A stretch of 64,000 nucleotides of DNA from positions 1 to 64,000 of the forward strand of contig CALJVT010000007.1 of assembly GCA_937773555.1 (NCBI GenBank). Direction: 5' to 3'. A program made the position numbers and the translations under genes. The notes beneath the pieces are model-generated. The model saw nothing but the letters and a program-made list of their open reading frames with translations. It was not told where the DNA came from and did no database searches. The DNA is from an uncultured Pseudomonadales bacterium (GTDB taxonomy: Bacteria; Pseudomonadota; Gammaproteobacteria; Pseudomonadales; Balneatricaceae). Shown in pieces: positions 8,777-19,317 of this stretch; position 1 is the stretch's first letter, and each line of letters opens with the position of its first letter.

Positions 8777-10882
8777 ATGACGAATACGCCGGAACACCAC
8801 CACCTTGACGATCTTTGGGATATGTCCAAGGCGGCATCTATGTCAGAATCAGAACTACTTGTATATCGCTCCAACCTGTTAGGCTCAGATAAACGCATCA
8901 CTAATTACGGTGGCGGCAATACATCGGCTAAGGTAATGGAAAAAGACTTGCTGGGTGACAATTTAGTGGAAGTGCTTTGGGTGAAAGGCTCAGGTGGTGA
9001 TCTTGGGTCAATCAAAATGGATGGTTTCTCCACCCTTTACATGGACAAGCTTCGCAACTTGAAGGCACTTTACCGCGGCCTAGAGTTTGAAGATGAAATG
9101 GTTGCTTACCTGCCCCATTGCACCTTTAACCTAAACCCCCGAGCCGCTTCTATTGATACGCCCCTGCATGCTTACGTACCGGTGAGACATGTCGACCACA
9201 TGCATCCAGATGCCATTATAGCGATTGCCGCGTCAAAGAACTCAAAAGAGCTCACACAGAAAATATTTGGCAGTGACATTGGTTGGTTGCCTTGGAAAAA
9301 GCCAGGTTACGAACTGGGCATGTGGTTAGAAAAATTTTGTTTAGACAACCCACATGCAAAGGGTGTCATTCTAGAGAGCCACGGCTTATTCACTTGGGCG
9401 AATGAGGCACACGAATGCTACAGCCTTACCATAGGGGTTGTTCAAAAAGCCATGAATTGGTTAGCCATGAACGCCGAGGGTGTGCCTGCTTTTGGTGGTG
9501 CTAAGCACCAAAGCCTTGACGCAACTTACAGATATGGAGTTGCAGCACAGCTGATGCCTGCCATCCGCGGCATGGTGTCTGGCAAGCAACATATGGTTGG
9601 CAACTTTAACGACAGCAATGCCGTTTTAGAATTCGTCAACAGTGCTAATATGGAAGAATTAGCCGCGCTAGGAACATCTTGTCCTGATCACTTTTTACGC
9701 ACAAAAATTAGGCCGCTGGTTGTGGACTTTAACCCAGCTATGCCCGATGTAACTGCAACCTTGGCAAGCCTAGACGATGCGATTTCCCAATACAGAATCG
9801 GTTATAGCGCCTATTATGGGCGCTGTAAGCATGATGACAGCCCTGCTCTTCGAGACCCCAATGCTATTGTTTACTTAATTCCGGGTGTTGGTATGATCAC
9901 CTTCGCATCATCCAAAGCAACGGCGCGAATTTCTGGTGAGTTTTATATTAACGCCATCAACGTGATGCGTGGCGCATCTTCGGTGTCGGAATATTGTGGC
10001 CTAGACGAGCAAGAAGCCTTTAACATTGAATACTGGTTACTAGAAGAGGCTAAACTGCAGCGCATGCCCAAGCCAAAAACGCTGGCTGGGCGAATTGCTT
10101 TAATTACTGGTGGTGCAGGTGGAATTGGTTTGGCCACAGCAGAACGTTACCTGCAAGAAGGCGCTTGTGTCATGCTCGCTGACATTGATGAAGCTGCCAT
10201 TAAAGAAGCAGCAGAAAACCTCATTTCCCGCTACTCTGCAGACGTAGTTCGCACCGTTTTAATGAATGTTACTGATGAACAAGCCGTGGCTAATGCCTAT
10301 ACTCAAACTGCAGTAGAATTTGGTGGGGTTGATATTTTAGTTTCCAATGCTGGCATTGCCAGTGCGGCAGCGGTGGAGGACACTTCGTTGGAATTGTGGA
10401 ATAAAAACATGTCGATTCTTTCCACTGGCTATTTCTTGGTGAGTCGGGAGGCTTTTAAAATGATGATTGCTCAAGACATGGGGGGTGCCATCGTGTTTAT
10501 CGCTTCTAAAAACGGCTTGGCTGCGTCGCCAGGGGCTTCAGCCTACTGCACAGCTAAAGCCAGCGAAATTCATTTGGCACGATGTTTGGCTCTTGAAGGC
10601 GCACCAAAAGGCATACGGGTAAATGTGGTCAACCCAGATGCAGTTCTTAGAGGATCAAAAATTTGGTCTGGGGATTGGCTGAAGCAACGTGCAAACATTT
10701 ATGGTAAGGACGAAAAAGAGGGCTTGGAAGAACATTACCGAGAGCGCTCATTGTTGAAACGTTCTGTATTTCCTGAAGATATTGCTGAGGCAGCCTATTT
10801 TCTTGCCAGCGAACGCTCATCTAAGTCTACTGGCAACATTATTAATGTTGATGCGGGTAACGTGCAGGCATTTACCCGTTAA
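8777..10882 (+). CDS. rhaD: Bifunctional rhamnulose-1-phosphate aldolase/alcohol dehydrogenase RhaD
   Basis: This cytoplasmic fusion enzyme (701 residues) has a zinc class II aldolase half, about residues 1-420 with HVDHMHP as part of the metal site. Its NAD-dependent short-chain dehydrogenase half starts near residue 430 and carries TGGAGGIG, NAGIA and the catalytic Ser and YCTAK. The pair splits L-rhamnulose 1-phosphate into DHAP and L-lactaldehyde and is expected to oxidise the aldehyde. I start at the ATG at 8777, which has AGGAG seven bases upstream; the longer frame from 8690 would run through the operator repeats. The fusion is typical of the rhizobial-type pathway. Confidence 0.9.
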   Translation: MTNTPEHHHLDDLWDMSKAASMSESELLVYRSNLLGSDKRITNYGGGNTSAKVMEKDLLGDNLVEVLWVKGSGGDLGSIKMDGFSTLYMDKLRNLKALYRGLEFEDEMVAYLPHCTFNLNPRAASIDTPLHAYVPVRHVDHMHPDAIIAIAASKNSKELTQKIFGSDIGWLPWKKPGYELGMWLEKFCLDNPHAKGVILESHGLFTWANEAHECYSLTIGVVQKAMNWLAMNAEGVPAFGGAKHQSLDATYRYGVAAQLMPAIRGMVSGKQHMVGNFNDSNAVLEFVNSANMEELAALGTSCPDHFLRTKIRPLVVDFNPAMPDVTATLASLDDAISQYRIGYSAYYGRCKHDDSPALRDPNAIVYLIPGVGMITFASSKATARISGEFYINAINVMRGASSVSEYCGLDEQEAFNIEYWLLEEAKLQRMPKPKTLAGRIALITGGAGGIGLATAERYLQEGACVMLADIDEAAIKEAAENLISRYSADVVRTVLMNVTDEQAVANAYTQTAVEFGGVDILVSNAGIASAAAVEDTSLELWNKNMSILSTGYFLVSREAFKMMIAQDMGGAIVFIASKNGLAASPGASAYCTAKASEIHLARCLALEGAPKGIRVNVVNPDAVLRGSKIWSGDWLKQRANIYGKDEKEGLEEHYRERSLLKRSVFPEDIAEAAYFLASERSSKSTGNIINVDAGNVQAFTR

Positions 10883-10951
10883 AAAAAACCAAAAAAGCCA
10901 CGCAGGGTTGCCAATTGTCGCCCCATAGCAAACTTATCTGGGAGCAAGTTC

Positions 10952-12226
10952 ATGATAAAGCAAACGAGTATCGAACAATCTAACGAGTCTATCGAGCAGG
11001 AAATGCGCTCAAACTATCAAGCTCTTGGAGATCATCTTGACCGCCGAAGCATCAACATAGACAAAATAAAAGCCAAGGTTTCAAAATACCAGGTGGCAGT
11101 TCCAAGTTGGGGCGTAGGTACAGGCGGCACACGCTTTGCACGCTTTCCTGGCCTTGGTGAACCCCGCCATATTTTTGACAAATTAGATGACTGTGGTGTG
11201 ATTCAAAGTTTAACCCAAGCCACACCCTCTGTTTCCTTGCATATCCCCTGGGACAAAGCCAAAGCTTCAGATCTATTAGCAAAGGCACAAGAGAACAAGC
11301 TAACCTTTGACGCAATGAATTCGAACTGTTTCCAAGATCAAAAAGGCCAAGTGCATAGCTATAAATTTGGCTCATTGTCACACAGTAATGCTGCCACCCG
11401 TCAACAAGCCATCGATCATAACTTGGAATGTATCGAACTTGGACAGGCAATTGGTTCAAAAGCCCTGACAATTTGGGTGGGTGACGGCTCAAACTTCCCA
11501 GGTCAAACTAACTTTACCCGCCAATTTGAGCGCTACTTAGACAGCACCAAAGCAGTTTATGCTGGTCTGCCTGAGGATTGGAGATTATTTACCGAACACA
11601 AAATGTATGAGCCAGCCTTTTATTCTACTGTAGTTCAGGATTGGGGCACCAATTACATGATTGCAAAAGAATTAGGCGATCGTGCCTATTGTCTGGTCGA
11701 TTTAGGCCACCACGCACCTAACGTAAACATCGAAATGATCGTTGCAAGGCTCATTCAATTTGGCAAACTAGGGGGTTTCCATTTTAACGACAGTAAATAC
11801 GGGGATGATGATTTAGATACCGGATCCATTGACCCCTACCGCCTTTTCTTAGTTTTTAATGAGTTAGTTGATGCTGAAAATGTACCTGGTTTTGACCCTA
11901 TGCACATGCTTGATCAAAGCCATAATGTCACCGATCCAATTGAAAGCCTCATGGTGTCTGCCATGGAAGTACAGCGGGCCTACGCTCAAGCCCTTTTAGT
12001 TGACCGAGTTGCCTTAGAAGGATTTCAAGACACCAATGACGCCCTAATGGCAACATCAACCCTAAAGGAAGCTTTCCGCACCGACGTTGAACCCATCCTA
12101 GCAATGGCCAGGTTTGAAAAGAATGGCGCCATCGATCCTGTATCTGCTTACCGTGCATCTGGGTATCGTGAAAAAGTATCGCATAATCGTCCGGCAGTCT
12201 CGGGTGCAGGTGGCGGAATCATTTGA
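10952..12226 (+). CDS. rhaI: L-rhamnose isomerase RhaI
   Basis: This 424-residue TIM-barrel aldose isomerase converts L-rhamnose to L-rhamnulose. Metal and base residues are visible in EHKMYEPAF, LVDLGHHAPN and FHFNDSKYGDDDLDTGSIDP. It belongs to the rhizobial/Bacillus-type rhamnose isomerase group, not to E. coli RhaA. It follows rhaD by about 70 bases and completes the rhaDI operon. No clear terminator follows it. Confidence 0.88.
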   Translation: MIKQTSIEQSNESIEQEMRSNYQALGDHLDRRSINIDKIKAKVSKYQVAVPSWGVGTGGTRFARFPGLGEPRHIFDKLDDCGVIQSLTQATPSVSLHIPWDKAKASDLLAKAQENKLTFDAMNSNCFQDQKGQVHSYKFGSLSHSNAATRQQAIDHNLECIELGQAIGSKALTIWVGDGSNFPGQTNFTRQFERYLDSTKAVYAGLPEDWRLFTEHKMYEPAFYSTVVQDWGTNYMIAKELGDRAYCLVDLGHHAPNVNIEMIVARLIQFGKLGGFHFNDSKYGDDDLDTGSIDPYRLFLVFNELVDAENVPGFDPMHMLDQSHNVTDPIESLMVSAMEVQRAYAQALLVDRVALEGFQDTNDALMATSTLKEAFRTDVEPILAMARFEKNGAIDPVSAYRASGYREKVSHNRPAVSGAGGGII

Positions 12227-12792
12227 CCCCAAGATCAACAGATATTTACCTGTGCCGCATTCTTTATCATTATATTATCCGCTTAGCCTGCCTATGTGGT
12301 TTCACTTTAAACTGAGCATTTTTATGCGCCAGCAGAAGCCCTGGCAAAGCAATTGTAAACTAAACAAATACTCATATGACTATATGCCTAATAGTCTAAT
12401 TGAGATTGCGACAGCAGCAGTTTGTTTATCAAATTTTTTGAAACATAAGCCATGCCGGTTCATCGATGAATAAAAAGCACTGAAAAATGAATGAAATACA
12501 AACTATGTAAATAAAGATATATAGTTTTAAGAAAATTAAACGCCAGTAAAAGAAATGTTTCATTAATCAGCGCACATAAACGTGATCCAAAATAAAAGCA
12601 TTAAACATGATAGTGCTTATATTAAAATTAAGATCACAAAAGAATCGGCGCAAGTTATATAACAGTGCAAAGCCGTTAATGTATTAAGCCCACACCTTAT
12701 TCACAGAGCCCAAAGAGGCGCACTAGCAACCTGGCTAGCCATTATTCTTGGCTTTCTATTGGTGCTAGTGCTTTTGTAGGCTGCGGCCTAGG
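12227..12792. other. Gap between convergent rhaI and ureG
   Basis: No gene is supported here. An open frame at 12114-12473 mostly shadows the end of rhaI and then runs through AT-rich sequence without recognisable features. The only notable content is the 12647-12710 sequence, which recurs upstream of urtA. No rho-independent terminator with a clean stem and T-tract was seen for either converging gene. Confidence 0.5.
12647..12710 (+). repeat. Direct repeat copy A flanking the urea block
   Basis: The 40 bases from GGCGCAAGT to TAATGTATT match 23707-23746 at 32 positions without gaps, and similarity fades over the following 25 bases. Both copies lie on the same strand, on either side of the ure-urt operon. 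Neither encodes an evident product. Confidence 0.55.
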
Positions 12793-13407
12793 TCAAGTTA
12801 ACATCCCATAATGACGAATGAATTCAATAATATCGCCCAAACCGTTTAGGGTTTTCAAGTTAGTGAAAACCCATGGCTTTTCGGGGCGCATGCGATTGGT
12901 ATCAGCTTCCATGATGCCTAAGTCAGCTCCAACATAAGGGGCTAGGTCGGTTTTATTGATGACCAGTAAATCAGATTTAGTAATGCCTGGGCCACCTTTG
13001 CGAGGAATTTTTTCTCCTTCGCCTACGTCGATAACAAAAATGGTAAGGTCTGCTAACTCCGGACTAAAAGTGGCACTTAAATTGTCGCCTCCACTTTCCA
13101 CAAATACAATGTCTAAATTTTTGTGGCGCCGGGCAAGGGTATCAATGGCAGCCAAATTCATAGACGCATCCTCTCGAATGGCTGTATGCGGGCATCCCCC
13201 TGTTTCCACCCCAATAATGCGATCTTCACTTAGAGCCTCAGCCCGAGTTAAAATTTTTGCATCCTCTTGGGTATAAATATCATTGGTGACCACTGCTAGG
13301 TTATAGTCATCTCTCATGGCTTTACAGACGGCTTCAAGCAATGCCGTCTTGCCAGAACCTACTGGCCCACCAACCCCTATTCGTAGGGGCATTTTATATT
13401 CATTCAC
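12793..13407 (-). CDS. ureG: Urease accessory GTPase UreG
   Basis: UreG is the SIMIBI-class GTPase that couples GTP hydrolysis to nickel insertion into urease. The 204-residue protein has the P-loop [12 protein letters not shown] near residues 13-24, the switch motif [15 protein letters not shown] and the nucleotide-base motif [13 protein letters not shown]. The metal-site CPH motif appears as [13 protein letters not shown]. It ends the urt-ure operon and begins two bases after ureF. Confidence 0.95.
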   Translation of the reverse strand: MNEYKMPLRIGVGGPVGSGKTALLEAVCKAMRDDYNLAVVTNDIYTQEDAKILTRAEALSEDRIIGVETGGCPHTAIREDASMNLAAIDTLARRHKNLDIVFVESGGDNLSATFSPELADLTIFVIDVGEGEKIPRKGGPGITKSDLLVINKTDLAPYVGADLGIMEADTNRMRPEKPWVFTNLKTLNGLGDIIEFIRHYGMLT

Positions 13408-13409
13408 AG

Positions 13410-14075
13410 TTAACTCCTAAATAAACGTGTATATTGAATTTCATGATTACTACTAGCAATTGCTAATGCTGGAGCGCTGCTGCCAGCGTCTTCATAGGCG
13501 ATTGCTGCAGCTGATTGAACTGCTTGTTCAAGTGCAGCGGACATGCCGTGCAATATTTGTTGGCCTTGTGTCTGCCCTAAAGGGATTAATTTCACCCCTG
13601 TTATGACGGCATTTTCTAACCAACTCCAGACATAACCGCGGCATAAATCCTCAGTTTGAATATGCCACTGGGCCCCCGCTATCGCTAATCCCACCACCTG
13701 GCTTCGGTGGGCTGCTGAGCGAATGATATCAGGCACAATAATCCCTAAATTAGGTAACAATCGCATTAGTGCCTCGCCTCGTAATTGTTCTTCTTGCCTC
13801 AATTCTTTGGTCTCTCTCCAGGCGATCAGAGTTCGACTAATGTCCTGCAGCCGCTGCCAATCATGCCTCTCTGTGGCTACACATGCAGCATTTAGCATCG
13901 GTAATTCAAGCTGGGTTAGGCACTCAATGAGCTGAGATCTCAACCAGCCATCAAAGCTTGCCTGATCATTAATCCAGCCCGATTCTACGGCCCACTCCAG
14001 CCCTTGAGAGTAGGCAAAGGCCCCCACGGGCAGTGACGGGCTAATGAGCTGGAACAATCTAAATGTTGGCACCAC
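13410..14075 (-). CDS. ureF: Urease accessory protein UreF
   Basis: This 221-residue all-helical chaperone is thought to control UreG GTPase activity in the UreDFG maturation complex. The conserved start [21 protein letters not shown] is visible near residue 9, and a helix-rich body with [11 protein letters not shown] follows. Order and spacing (ureE 12 bases upstream, ureG 2 downstream) are standard. Nothing is missing compared with the family. Confidence 0.93.
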   Translation of the reverse strand: MVPTFRLFQLISPSLPVGAFAYSQGLEWAVESGWINDQASFDGWLRSQLIECLTQLELPMLNAACVATERHDWQRLQDISRTLIAWRETKELRQEEQLRGEALMRLLPNLGIIVPDIIRSAAHRSQVVGLAIAGAQWHIQTEDLCRGYVWSWLENAVITGVKLIPLGQTQGQQILHGMSAALEQAVQSAAAIAYEDAGSSAPALAIASSNHEIQYTRLFRS

Positions 14076-14087
14076 TATAGAAACTCC

Positions 14088-14531
14088 TTAGCCTTCATGA
14101 TCATTACTATGACCTCCGTAGGCCCCCGTTTCTGGTTCAAATGTCAGCTCTTCAAGGGTCACCTTGCCCCCTAAACCCATAACCATTTTATCCAGTACGT
14201 GATCATGCTGGTAACTGACAAAATGGTGTTTGATTTCGATGGGGGTATGGCGGTTGCCTAAGTGATAACAAATACGAGCCCGCAACAGGTCATCATCTGT
14301 ACGCACCACAGACAAATTTTCTACGGCAGCCACAATTCTAACGTGGTCGCCATGTTCACTAGAAAGTATGTCCCCATGCCTTAATGTAATGCCTCTGGGT
14401 AGGTCTAGCCCCGCTTCTTGGCCATTACTTAAAGTCACTCGTAAACGGCTTTTTATCCGCTGCTCAATACTGAGGCTAAGTTGAAGATTGGGTATTGATT
14501 CACCTGCCACCTTTTTAATAAATTTAATCAT
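14088..14531 (-). CDS. ureE: Urease nickel metallochaperone UreE
   Basis: This 147-residue nickel carrier delivers metal to the urease apoprotein complex. The N-terminal peptide-binding domain is followed by the metal domain with CYHLGNRHTPIEI, in which the conserved His should bind nickel. The C-terminal tail has scattered histidines (HSNDHEG) rather than a long poly-His tract, so storage capacity is probably modest. It begins eight bases after ureC ends. Confidence 0.92.
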   Translation of the reverse strand: MIKFIKKVAGESIPNLQLSLSIEQRIKSRLRVTLSNGQEAGLDLPRGITLRHGDILSSEHGDHVRIVAAVENLSVVRTDDDLLRARICYHLGNRHTPIEIKHHFVSYQHDHVLDKMVMGLGGKVTLEELTFEPETGAYGGHSNDHEG

Positions 14532-14539
14532 AACTGGCC

Positions 14540-16243
14540 TCAGAATAAAAAATAACGTTGCGCCATAGGCAGTTCGCTAGCGGGTTCGCAAGTTAATGGA
14601 ACACCATCAGCCTGAACCACATAGGTCTGTGGGTCCACGTCAATGTTGGGCAACCAATCGTTGTGAATCATATTGGCTTTGGTCAAATCACGACAGCCTC
14701 TTACATAACCAATTAACGAGCGCAATCCCAATGTTTTTGCCAACCCGTTTTCAGCTGCCACGGTGGGCAAAAAGATCATGCTCGTGCTTTGTGATGCGGC
14801 TCCCAAACTACCAAACATGGGACGGTAGTGCACTGGCTGCGGCGTAGGGATTGAGGCGTTAGGATCTCCCATTGGCGCCATCGCAATCATGCCGCCCTTA
14901 ATAATTAAGCTGGGCTTGGTACCAAAGAAAGCGGGTTTCCATAGCACTAAATCTGCCAGCTTTCCTACTTCAATAGACCCCACTTCGTGGGCAATGCCGT
15001 GGGTCAGCGCAGGATTAATGGTGTATTTAGCAATGTACCGTTTAATCCGGTAGTTATCATTTTCGACAGAATCTTCTGCTAATGGGCCTCTTTGCACCTT
15101 CATCTTGTGGGCTGTTTGCCAGGTGCGAGTAATCACCTCACCGACCCGGCCCATGGCTTGAGAATCGGAGGAGATCATAGAAAAAGCCCCCAAATCGTGC
15201 AAGATATCTTCTGCGGCAATCGTCTCACGGCGAATGCGCGATTCGGCAAACGCCACATCTTCAGGAATACTAGGGTCCAAGTGATGACATACCATGAGCA
15301 TATCCAAATGCTCATCCACAGTATTGACCGTATACGGACGAGTTGGATTAGTAGACGACGGTAGAACATTAACTAGCCCGGCAGCTTTAATAATATCAGG
15401 CGCATGGCCACCACCAGCGCCTTCGGTGTGATAGGTATGAATCACCCGATCACCAATAGCCGCCAAAGTGGATTCCACAAAGCCACCTTCGTTCAGTGTG
15501 TCCGTATGAATCGCCACCTGCACATCATATTCCTCAGCCACTGATAAGCAGTTATCAATAGCCGCAGGTGTGGAACCCCAATCCTCATGTAATTTTAACC
15601 CCATGGCGCCCGCTTCAACCTGCTCCCGCAGGGGCTCTGGAAGGCTCGCATTGCCCTTGCCAAGAAACCCAAGATTCATCGGCAGCACATCAGCAGCTTC
15701 CAGCATACGAGCAATATTCCAAGGCCCCGGCGTGCATGTGGTGGCCTTAGTGCCCGTTGCCGGCCCAGTGCCACCCCCCAGCATGGTAGTGACACCAGAG
15801 CATAGCGCTTCTTCTACTTGTTGTGGACAGATAAAATGGATATGGGCATCAACACCACCCGCTGTTACCAATTGCCCCTCCCCTGCCACCACTTCTGTAC
15901 CTGGTCCAATCTCAATACTCACTCCAGGTTGAATGTCTGGGTTACCCGCTTTACCTATGGCCTGAATACGCCCATCTTTGATCGCGATATCAGCCTTGAT
16001 GATGCCCCAATGATCGATGACTAAGGCATTAGTAATGACTAAGTCTGGCACATGAGCGCTGCAGGCCTGGCTCTGTCCCATGCCGTCACGAATAACCTTA
16101 CCGCCACCAAACTTCACCTCTTCCCCATAATGCGTCAAGTCGTCTTCCACCTGAAGCCACAATTCTGTGTCTGCTAAACGCACTTTGTCGCCTGTGGTTG
16201 GGCCAAACATCTCTGCGTAAGCACTGCGTGATATTGCTACCAT
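14540..16243 (-). CDS. ureC: Urease subunit alpha UreC
   Basis: This is the catalytic subunit (567 residues) that hydrolyses urea to ammonia and carbamate at a di-nickel centre in the cytoplasm. Metal ligands are visible in DAHIHFICP, the carbamylated lysine in GLKLHEDWG, and histidines in [11 protein letters not shown] and [13 protein letters not shown]. The mobile flap Cys-His is in [20 protein letters not shown]. Length and all active-site residues are as expected for a working enzyme. It overlaps no neighbour and is followed at once by ureE. Confidence 0.97.
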   Translation of the reverse strand: MVAISRSAYAEMFGPTTGDKVRLADTELWLQVEDDLTHYGEEVKFGGGKVIRDGMGQSQACSAHVPDLVITNALVIDHWGIIKADIAIKDGRIQAIGKAGNPDIQPGVSIEIGPGTEVVAGEGQLVTAGGVDAHIHFICPQQVEEALCSGVTTMLGGGTGPATGTKATTCTPGPWNIARMLEAADVLPMNLGFLGKGNASLPEPLREQVEAGAMGLKLHEDWGSTPAAIDNCLSVAEEYDVQVAIHTDTLNEGGFVESTLAAIGDRVIHTYHTEGAGGGHAPDIIKAAGLVNVLPSSTNPTRPYTVNTVDEHLDMLMVCHHLDPSIPEDVAFAESRIRRETIAAEDILHDLGAFSMISSDSQAMGRVGEVITRTWQTAHKMKVQRGPLAEDSVENDNYRIKRYIAKYTINPALTHGIAHEVGSIEVGKLADLVLWKPAFFGTKPSLIIKGGMIAMAPMGDPNASIPTPQPVHYRPMFGSLGAASQSTSMIFLPTVAAENGLAKTLGLRSLIGYVRGCRDLTKANMIHNDWLPNIDVDPQTYVVQADGVPLTCEPASELPMAQRYFLF

Positions 16244-16253
16244 CTTTCATTCC

Positions 16254-16562
16254 TCAATCTAATGCACCCATCACTTTACCCTGAAAACCGTACACCTGAC
16301 GCTTACCTGCTAAAGCCACTAATTCAACACGCCTCGTTTGCCCTGGCTCAAAGCGCACGGCAGTGCCCGCTGGAATATTTAACCGAAAGCCACGACTGGC
16401 TTGGCGATCAAAATCGAGTTCTTCATTAACTTCAAAGAAATGATAATGAGAGCCAATTTGCACTGGGCGATCGCCTTTATTGGCTACCTCAACCTCTATC
16501 GTTTCTCGACCAGCATTTAATACAATACTGCCCTTAGCAACGCGATATTCACCTGGTATCAT
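16254..16562 (-). CDS. ureB: Urease subunit beta UreB
   Basis: This 102-residue structural subunit is part of the UreABC trimer. It begins MIPGEYRV, the usual family start, at the ATG at 16562 with AAGGA about seven bases upstream. A longer frame starts only with TTG inside the end of ureA, so I reject it. The motif [11 protein letters not shown] is conserved. Confidence 0.93.
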   Translation of the reverse strand: MIPGEYRVAKGSIVLNAGRETIEVEVANKGDRPVQIGSHYHFFEVNEELDFDRQASRGFRLNIPAGTAVRFEPGQTRRVELVALAGKRQVYGFQGKVMGALD

Positions 16563-16572
16563 CTGCTTTTCC

Positions 16573-16875
16573 TTAAACAATTGGCTCGTGAACTGTGACT
16601 AGTTTGGTGCCATCGACAAAGGTGGCCTCAACTTGAACATCCTGAATCATTTCAGGAATGCCATCCATTACATCGTCTCGGGTCAGCAGGGTACTGCCAT
16701 AATCCATTAACTCTGCCACACTGCGACCATCGCGAGCACCTTCAAGAAGTGCAGCACTAATGTAAGCCACAGATTCTGGATAGTTAAGCTTTAGACCCCG
16801 ATTTTTGCGTCGCTCAGCCAACAAACCTGCCGTAAATAGCATTAATTTGTCTTTTTCGCGCGGTGTTAATTCCAT
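16573..16875 (-). CDS. ureA: Urease subunit gamma UreA
   Basis: This 100-residue subunit begins [17 protein letters not shown], a near-standard start. It carries [21 protein letters not shown], and ends in the strand [19 protein letters not shown]. It pairs with UreB and UreC. It is separate from ureB, as in most free-living gammaproteobacteria, not fused as in Helicobacter. Confidence 0.95.
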   Translation of the reverse strand: MELTPREKDKLMLFTAGLLAERRKNRGLKLNYPESVAYISAALLEGARDGRSVAELMDYGSTLLTRDDVMDGIPEMIQDVQVEATFVDGTKLVTVHEPIV

Positions 16876-16926
16876 AAATTCACTCCTATAATGCCTAAAA
16901 AAGCGCTAATCTATAAACTCTGTATT

Positions 16927-17760
16927 TTAAGTTGCCCAAATACGGGGTGGCTCGGCTTGGCGTTCCATGATTACTGGCCGCAGCAAGCGCCATACCGCAA
17001 CAAGCAGTAACAGCATATCCTGACTCTGGTGTGCCAATACACGCACCACTAACAAACCATCAACACAGCTGGCTCCCGCCCAGATTTTTGGTGCATAACC
17101 AGCAAGCATGGTTTGCACGTGTCGAATTAATGATTCATCAGACACGGTTGCCACCAACATCGATTGCGCGCTAAACCCTCGCATGCCCACAGGCGAACCC
17201 ATCATTGATTCTCCCTGCGTCGCAAAACGATCCAACAACACGATCTTGCCATCGCGATAACACGCAAAATCACTATTAATAGTGCCCATGGCAAAGCCTT
17301 CACCATTGGCCGGTCTACCCAAACAATTCATTTCCCAACCAATAAACTTAGCATCAGCAGCCAAGTGGACTTCTGTTTTAATGGCTACATTGGTAGCCGG
17401 GAAGAAAATGCTTTCTAACGGCATCCATTCCAATGTTGCACCATCAGCAATGTGTAAGCTTTGCTTTACCAGGGCTTGCGGCCCTGCTGAACGATAAAAC
17501 TTGGTGGCGCCTGGTGTTGTCACAAGCACCTGACCCCCCACCTGCACCTTAATGTCGATATTCAATTCATCGCCCCCAACCACGCCACCAGGCGGGTGGA
17601 GTAAGTAAGTATGATTAACATTTCCTTCAGGGAAAAAAGCCCTCTGCACGGTCAATGGGCCCCGCCGTTGGGAGGCAATCAGGCGGGTCTTTCCAGCCCT
17701 AGGTGCAAAGTCTAAAGCCAAGTCAGCTTGCCAATTGGTATTTTTAGCCACCCCTTCCAT
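16927..17760 (-). CDS. ureD: Urease accessory protein UreD
   Basis: UreD (UreH elsewhere), 277 residues, is the scaffold that binds apo-urease and recruits UreF and UreG for nickel loading. Family motifs include GPLTVQRAFFPEG, YLLHPPGGVVGGDEL and TPGATKFYRS. It begins nine bases after urtE ends, which ties the enzyme genes to the transporter operon. The nickel permease gene often found near ure clusters is absent here. Confidence 0.92.
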   Translation of the reverse strand: MEGVAKNTNWQADLALDFAPRAGKTRLIASQRRGPLTVQRAFFPEGNVNHTYLLHPPGGVVGGDELNIDIKVQVGGQVLVTTPGATKFYRSAGPQALVKQSLHIADGATLEWMPLESIFFPATNVAIKTEVHLAADAKFIGWEMNCLGRPANGEGFAMGTINSDFACYRDGKIVLLDRFATQGESMMGSPVGMRGFSAQSMLVATVSDESLIRHVQTMLAGYAPKIWAGASCVDGLLVVRVLAHQSQDMLLLLVAVWRLLRPVIMERQAEPPRIWAT

Positions 17761-17769
17761 AGATTGTGC

Positions 17770-18465
17770 CTATACTGTTAGATATTGTTTAATGAGACTA
17801 TCATCTAAATCTTTGATACTACCCTGGGCAATAGCACAGCCACGGTCAAGGATACAAAACTGATGACCCACCCTTCTAGCAAAGGGTAATTTCTGCTCAA
17901 CCAACAACACGGTTAGACCCAACTGTTGATTCAACTTCACAATAATGTCACCTATTTCCTGCACAATATTAGGCTGAATGCCTTCTGTGGGTTCATCCAG
18001 TATTAGTAATTTAGGCCGCACTACCAACGCCCTAGCAATGGCTAATTGCTGCTGCTGACCGCCACTCAAATCCCCCCCACGGCGACCCAACATATCCTTA
18101 AGCACAGGAAATAAATCAAAAATATACTCAGCTATCTTGCGCTCCCCACGTGGTAAGACTGGCAACCCAATTTGCAAATTCTCTTCTACGGTTAACAAAG
18201 GAAATATCTGACGACCTTGAGGTACATAACCAATGCCCATTCTGGGGCGTGACTCAGTATTCAATAGAGTGATGTCTTCACCTTGAAAGATAATAGTGCC
18301 TGAACTCAGGCCCAACTGACCCATGATGCATTTCAGCAAGGTGGTTTTCCCCACCCCATTGCGCCCCATAAGCACCGTGCATTGCCCTGGCTCAACGTGG
18401 AGATCTAAGTTCCACAGGATATGACTTTGGCCATAAAATTGATTAATTTGCTCTACCCTCAGCAC
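17770..18465 (-). CDS. urtE: Urea ABC transporter ATP-binding protein UrtE
   Basis: This LivF-type ATPase (231 residues) has Walker A GRNGVGKTT, signature LSGGQQQQLAIARAL and Walker [20 protein letters not shown] is characteristic of UrtE. Together with UrtD it energises urea import. It begins three bases after the urtD stop. Confidence 0.92.
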   Translation of the reverse strand: MLRVEQINQFYGQSHILWNLDLHVEPGQCTVLMGRNGVGKTTLLKCIMGQLGLSSGTIIFQGEDITLLNTESRPRMGIGYVPQGRQIFPLLTVEENLQIGLPVLPRGERKIAEYIFDLFPVLKDMLGRRGGDLSGGQQQQLAIARALVVRPKLLILDEPTEGIQPNIVQEIGDIIVKLNQQLGLTVLLVEQKLPFARRVGHQFCILDRGCAIAQGSIKDLDDSLIKQYLTV

Positions 18466-18468
18466 TGG

Positions 18469-19317
18469 CTATTCTCCTAAATACACTTGTTTCACACGGT
18501 CATCATTCTGCACTTGAGTCATTGTCCCTTCCGCTAGAATAGAGCCTTGATGAAGGACACTTACCGTTTTACCGCCATCAGAAAGATTGCGCACAAATTC
18601 CATATCATGTTCCACCACAATGACAGAGTGTTTGCCTGCAAGAGAGCGCAACAATTCGGCCGTTTTATCCATTTCTTGGTGGGTCATACCCGCAACGGGT
18701 TCATCCACCAGCAACAAACGTGGCCGTTGCATGAGTAAAGCGCCAATTTCAAGCCATTGCTTTTGGCCATGAGAAAGTGTGCCTGCTAGTTTTCTCACCT
18801 GATCTTTTAGGCCAATCAGCCCTAATACCTCATCAATGTTAGCGCGTTGCTCTGAGGTCATTTTCGCGTGCAATAAACTCCAAAAATTGCGCTTTTGGGC
18901 CATAGCTAACTCAAGATTGTGCCAGACACTCAAGTGTTCGAATACTGTGGGCTTTTGGAATTTTCGACCCACCCCTGCTTGAGCTATAGCGGGCTCATCC
19001 AGCTCTAATAAATCAATGGTTTGACCAAAATACACAATCCCAGAATCAGGTGCTGTTTTGCCCGTTATAATATCCATCATGGTTGTTTTACCAGCCCCAT
19101 TAGGGCCAATAATGCACCTCAACTCACCATCTGTAATGTATAAGTTGAGGTCGTTGATGGCTTGAAAACCTTCAAATGCCACTGACAAAGATTCCACATA
19201 GAGCAATATCGAATGATCAACATTCACAGTATGGTTTTTTTCGGGCGCTAAAAAATCCAACCCTTTGGCAGTCATTGCATGGGGCTTAAGGTCAGTGCTA
19301 CGATGTAATTTGTTCAT
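18469..19317 (-). CDS. urtD: Urea ABC transporter ATP-binding protein UrtD
   Basis: This LivG-type ATPase has 282 residues. Walker A is GPNGAGKTT, the signature LSHGQKQWLEIGALL is the usual UrtD variant (SHGQ), and Walker B is LLLVDEPVAGMT. The first ~45 residues are an extension before the ATPase domain, so an internal start cannot be excluded. Its ATG overlaps the urtC stop by four bases. Confidence 0.92.
   Translation of the reverse strand: MNKLHRSTDLKPHAMTAKGLDFLAPEKNHTVNVDHSILLYVESLSVAFEGFQAINDLNLYITDGELRCIIGPNGAGKTTMMDIITGKTAPDSGIVYFGQTIDLLELDEPAIAQAGVGRKFQKPTVFEHLSVWHNLELAMAQKRNFWSLLHAKMTSEQRANIDEVLGLIGLKDQVRKLAGTLSHGQKQWLEIGALLMQRPRLLLVDEPVAGMTHQEMDKTAELLRSLAGKHSVIVVEHDMEFVRNLSDGGKTVSVLHQGSILAEGTMTQVQNDDRVKQVYLGE

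Noticed and set aside
12114-12473. Open frame of 119 codons on the plus strand
   Set aside because: It begins inside rhaI in another frame and has no protein-like features beyond it.
15570-15932. Antisense frame of 120 codons inside ureC
   Set aside because: Lies wholly within the highly conserved ureC gene and has no motif of its own.
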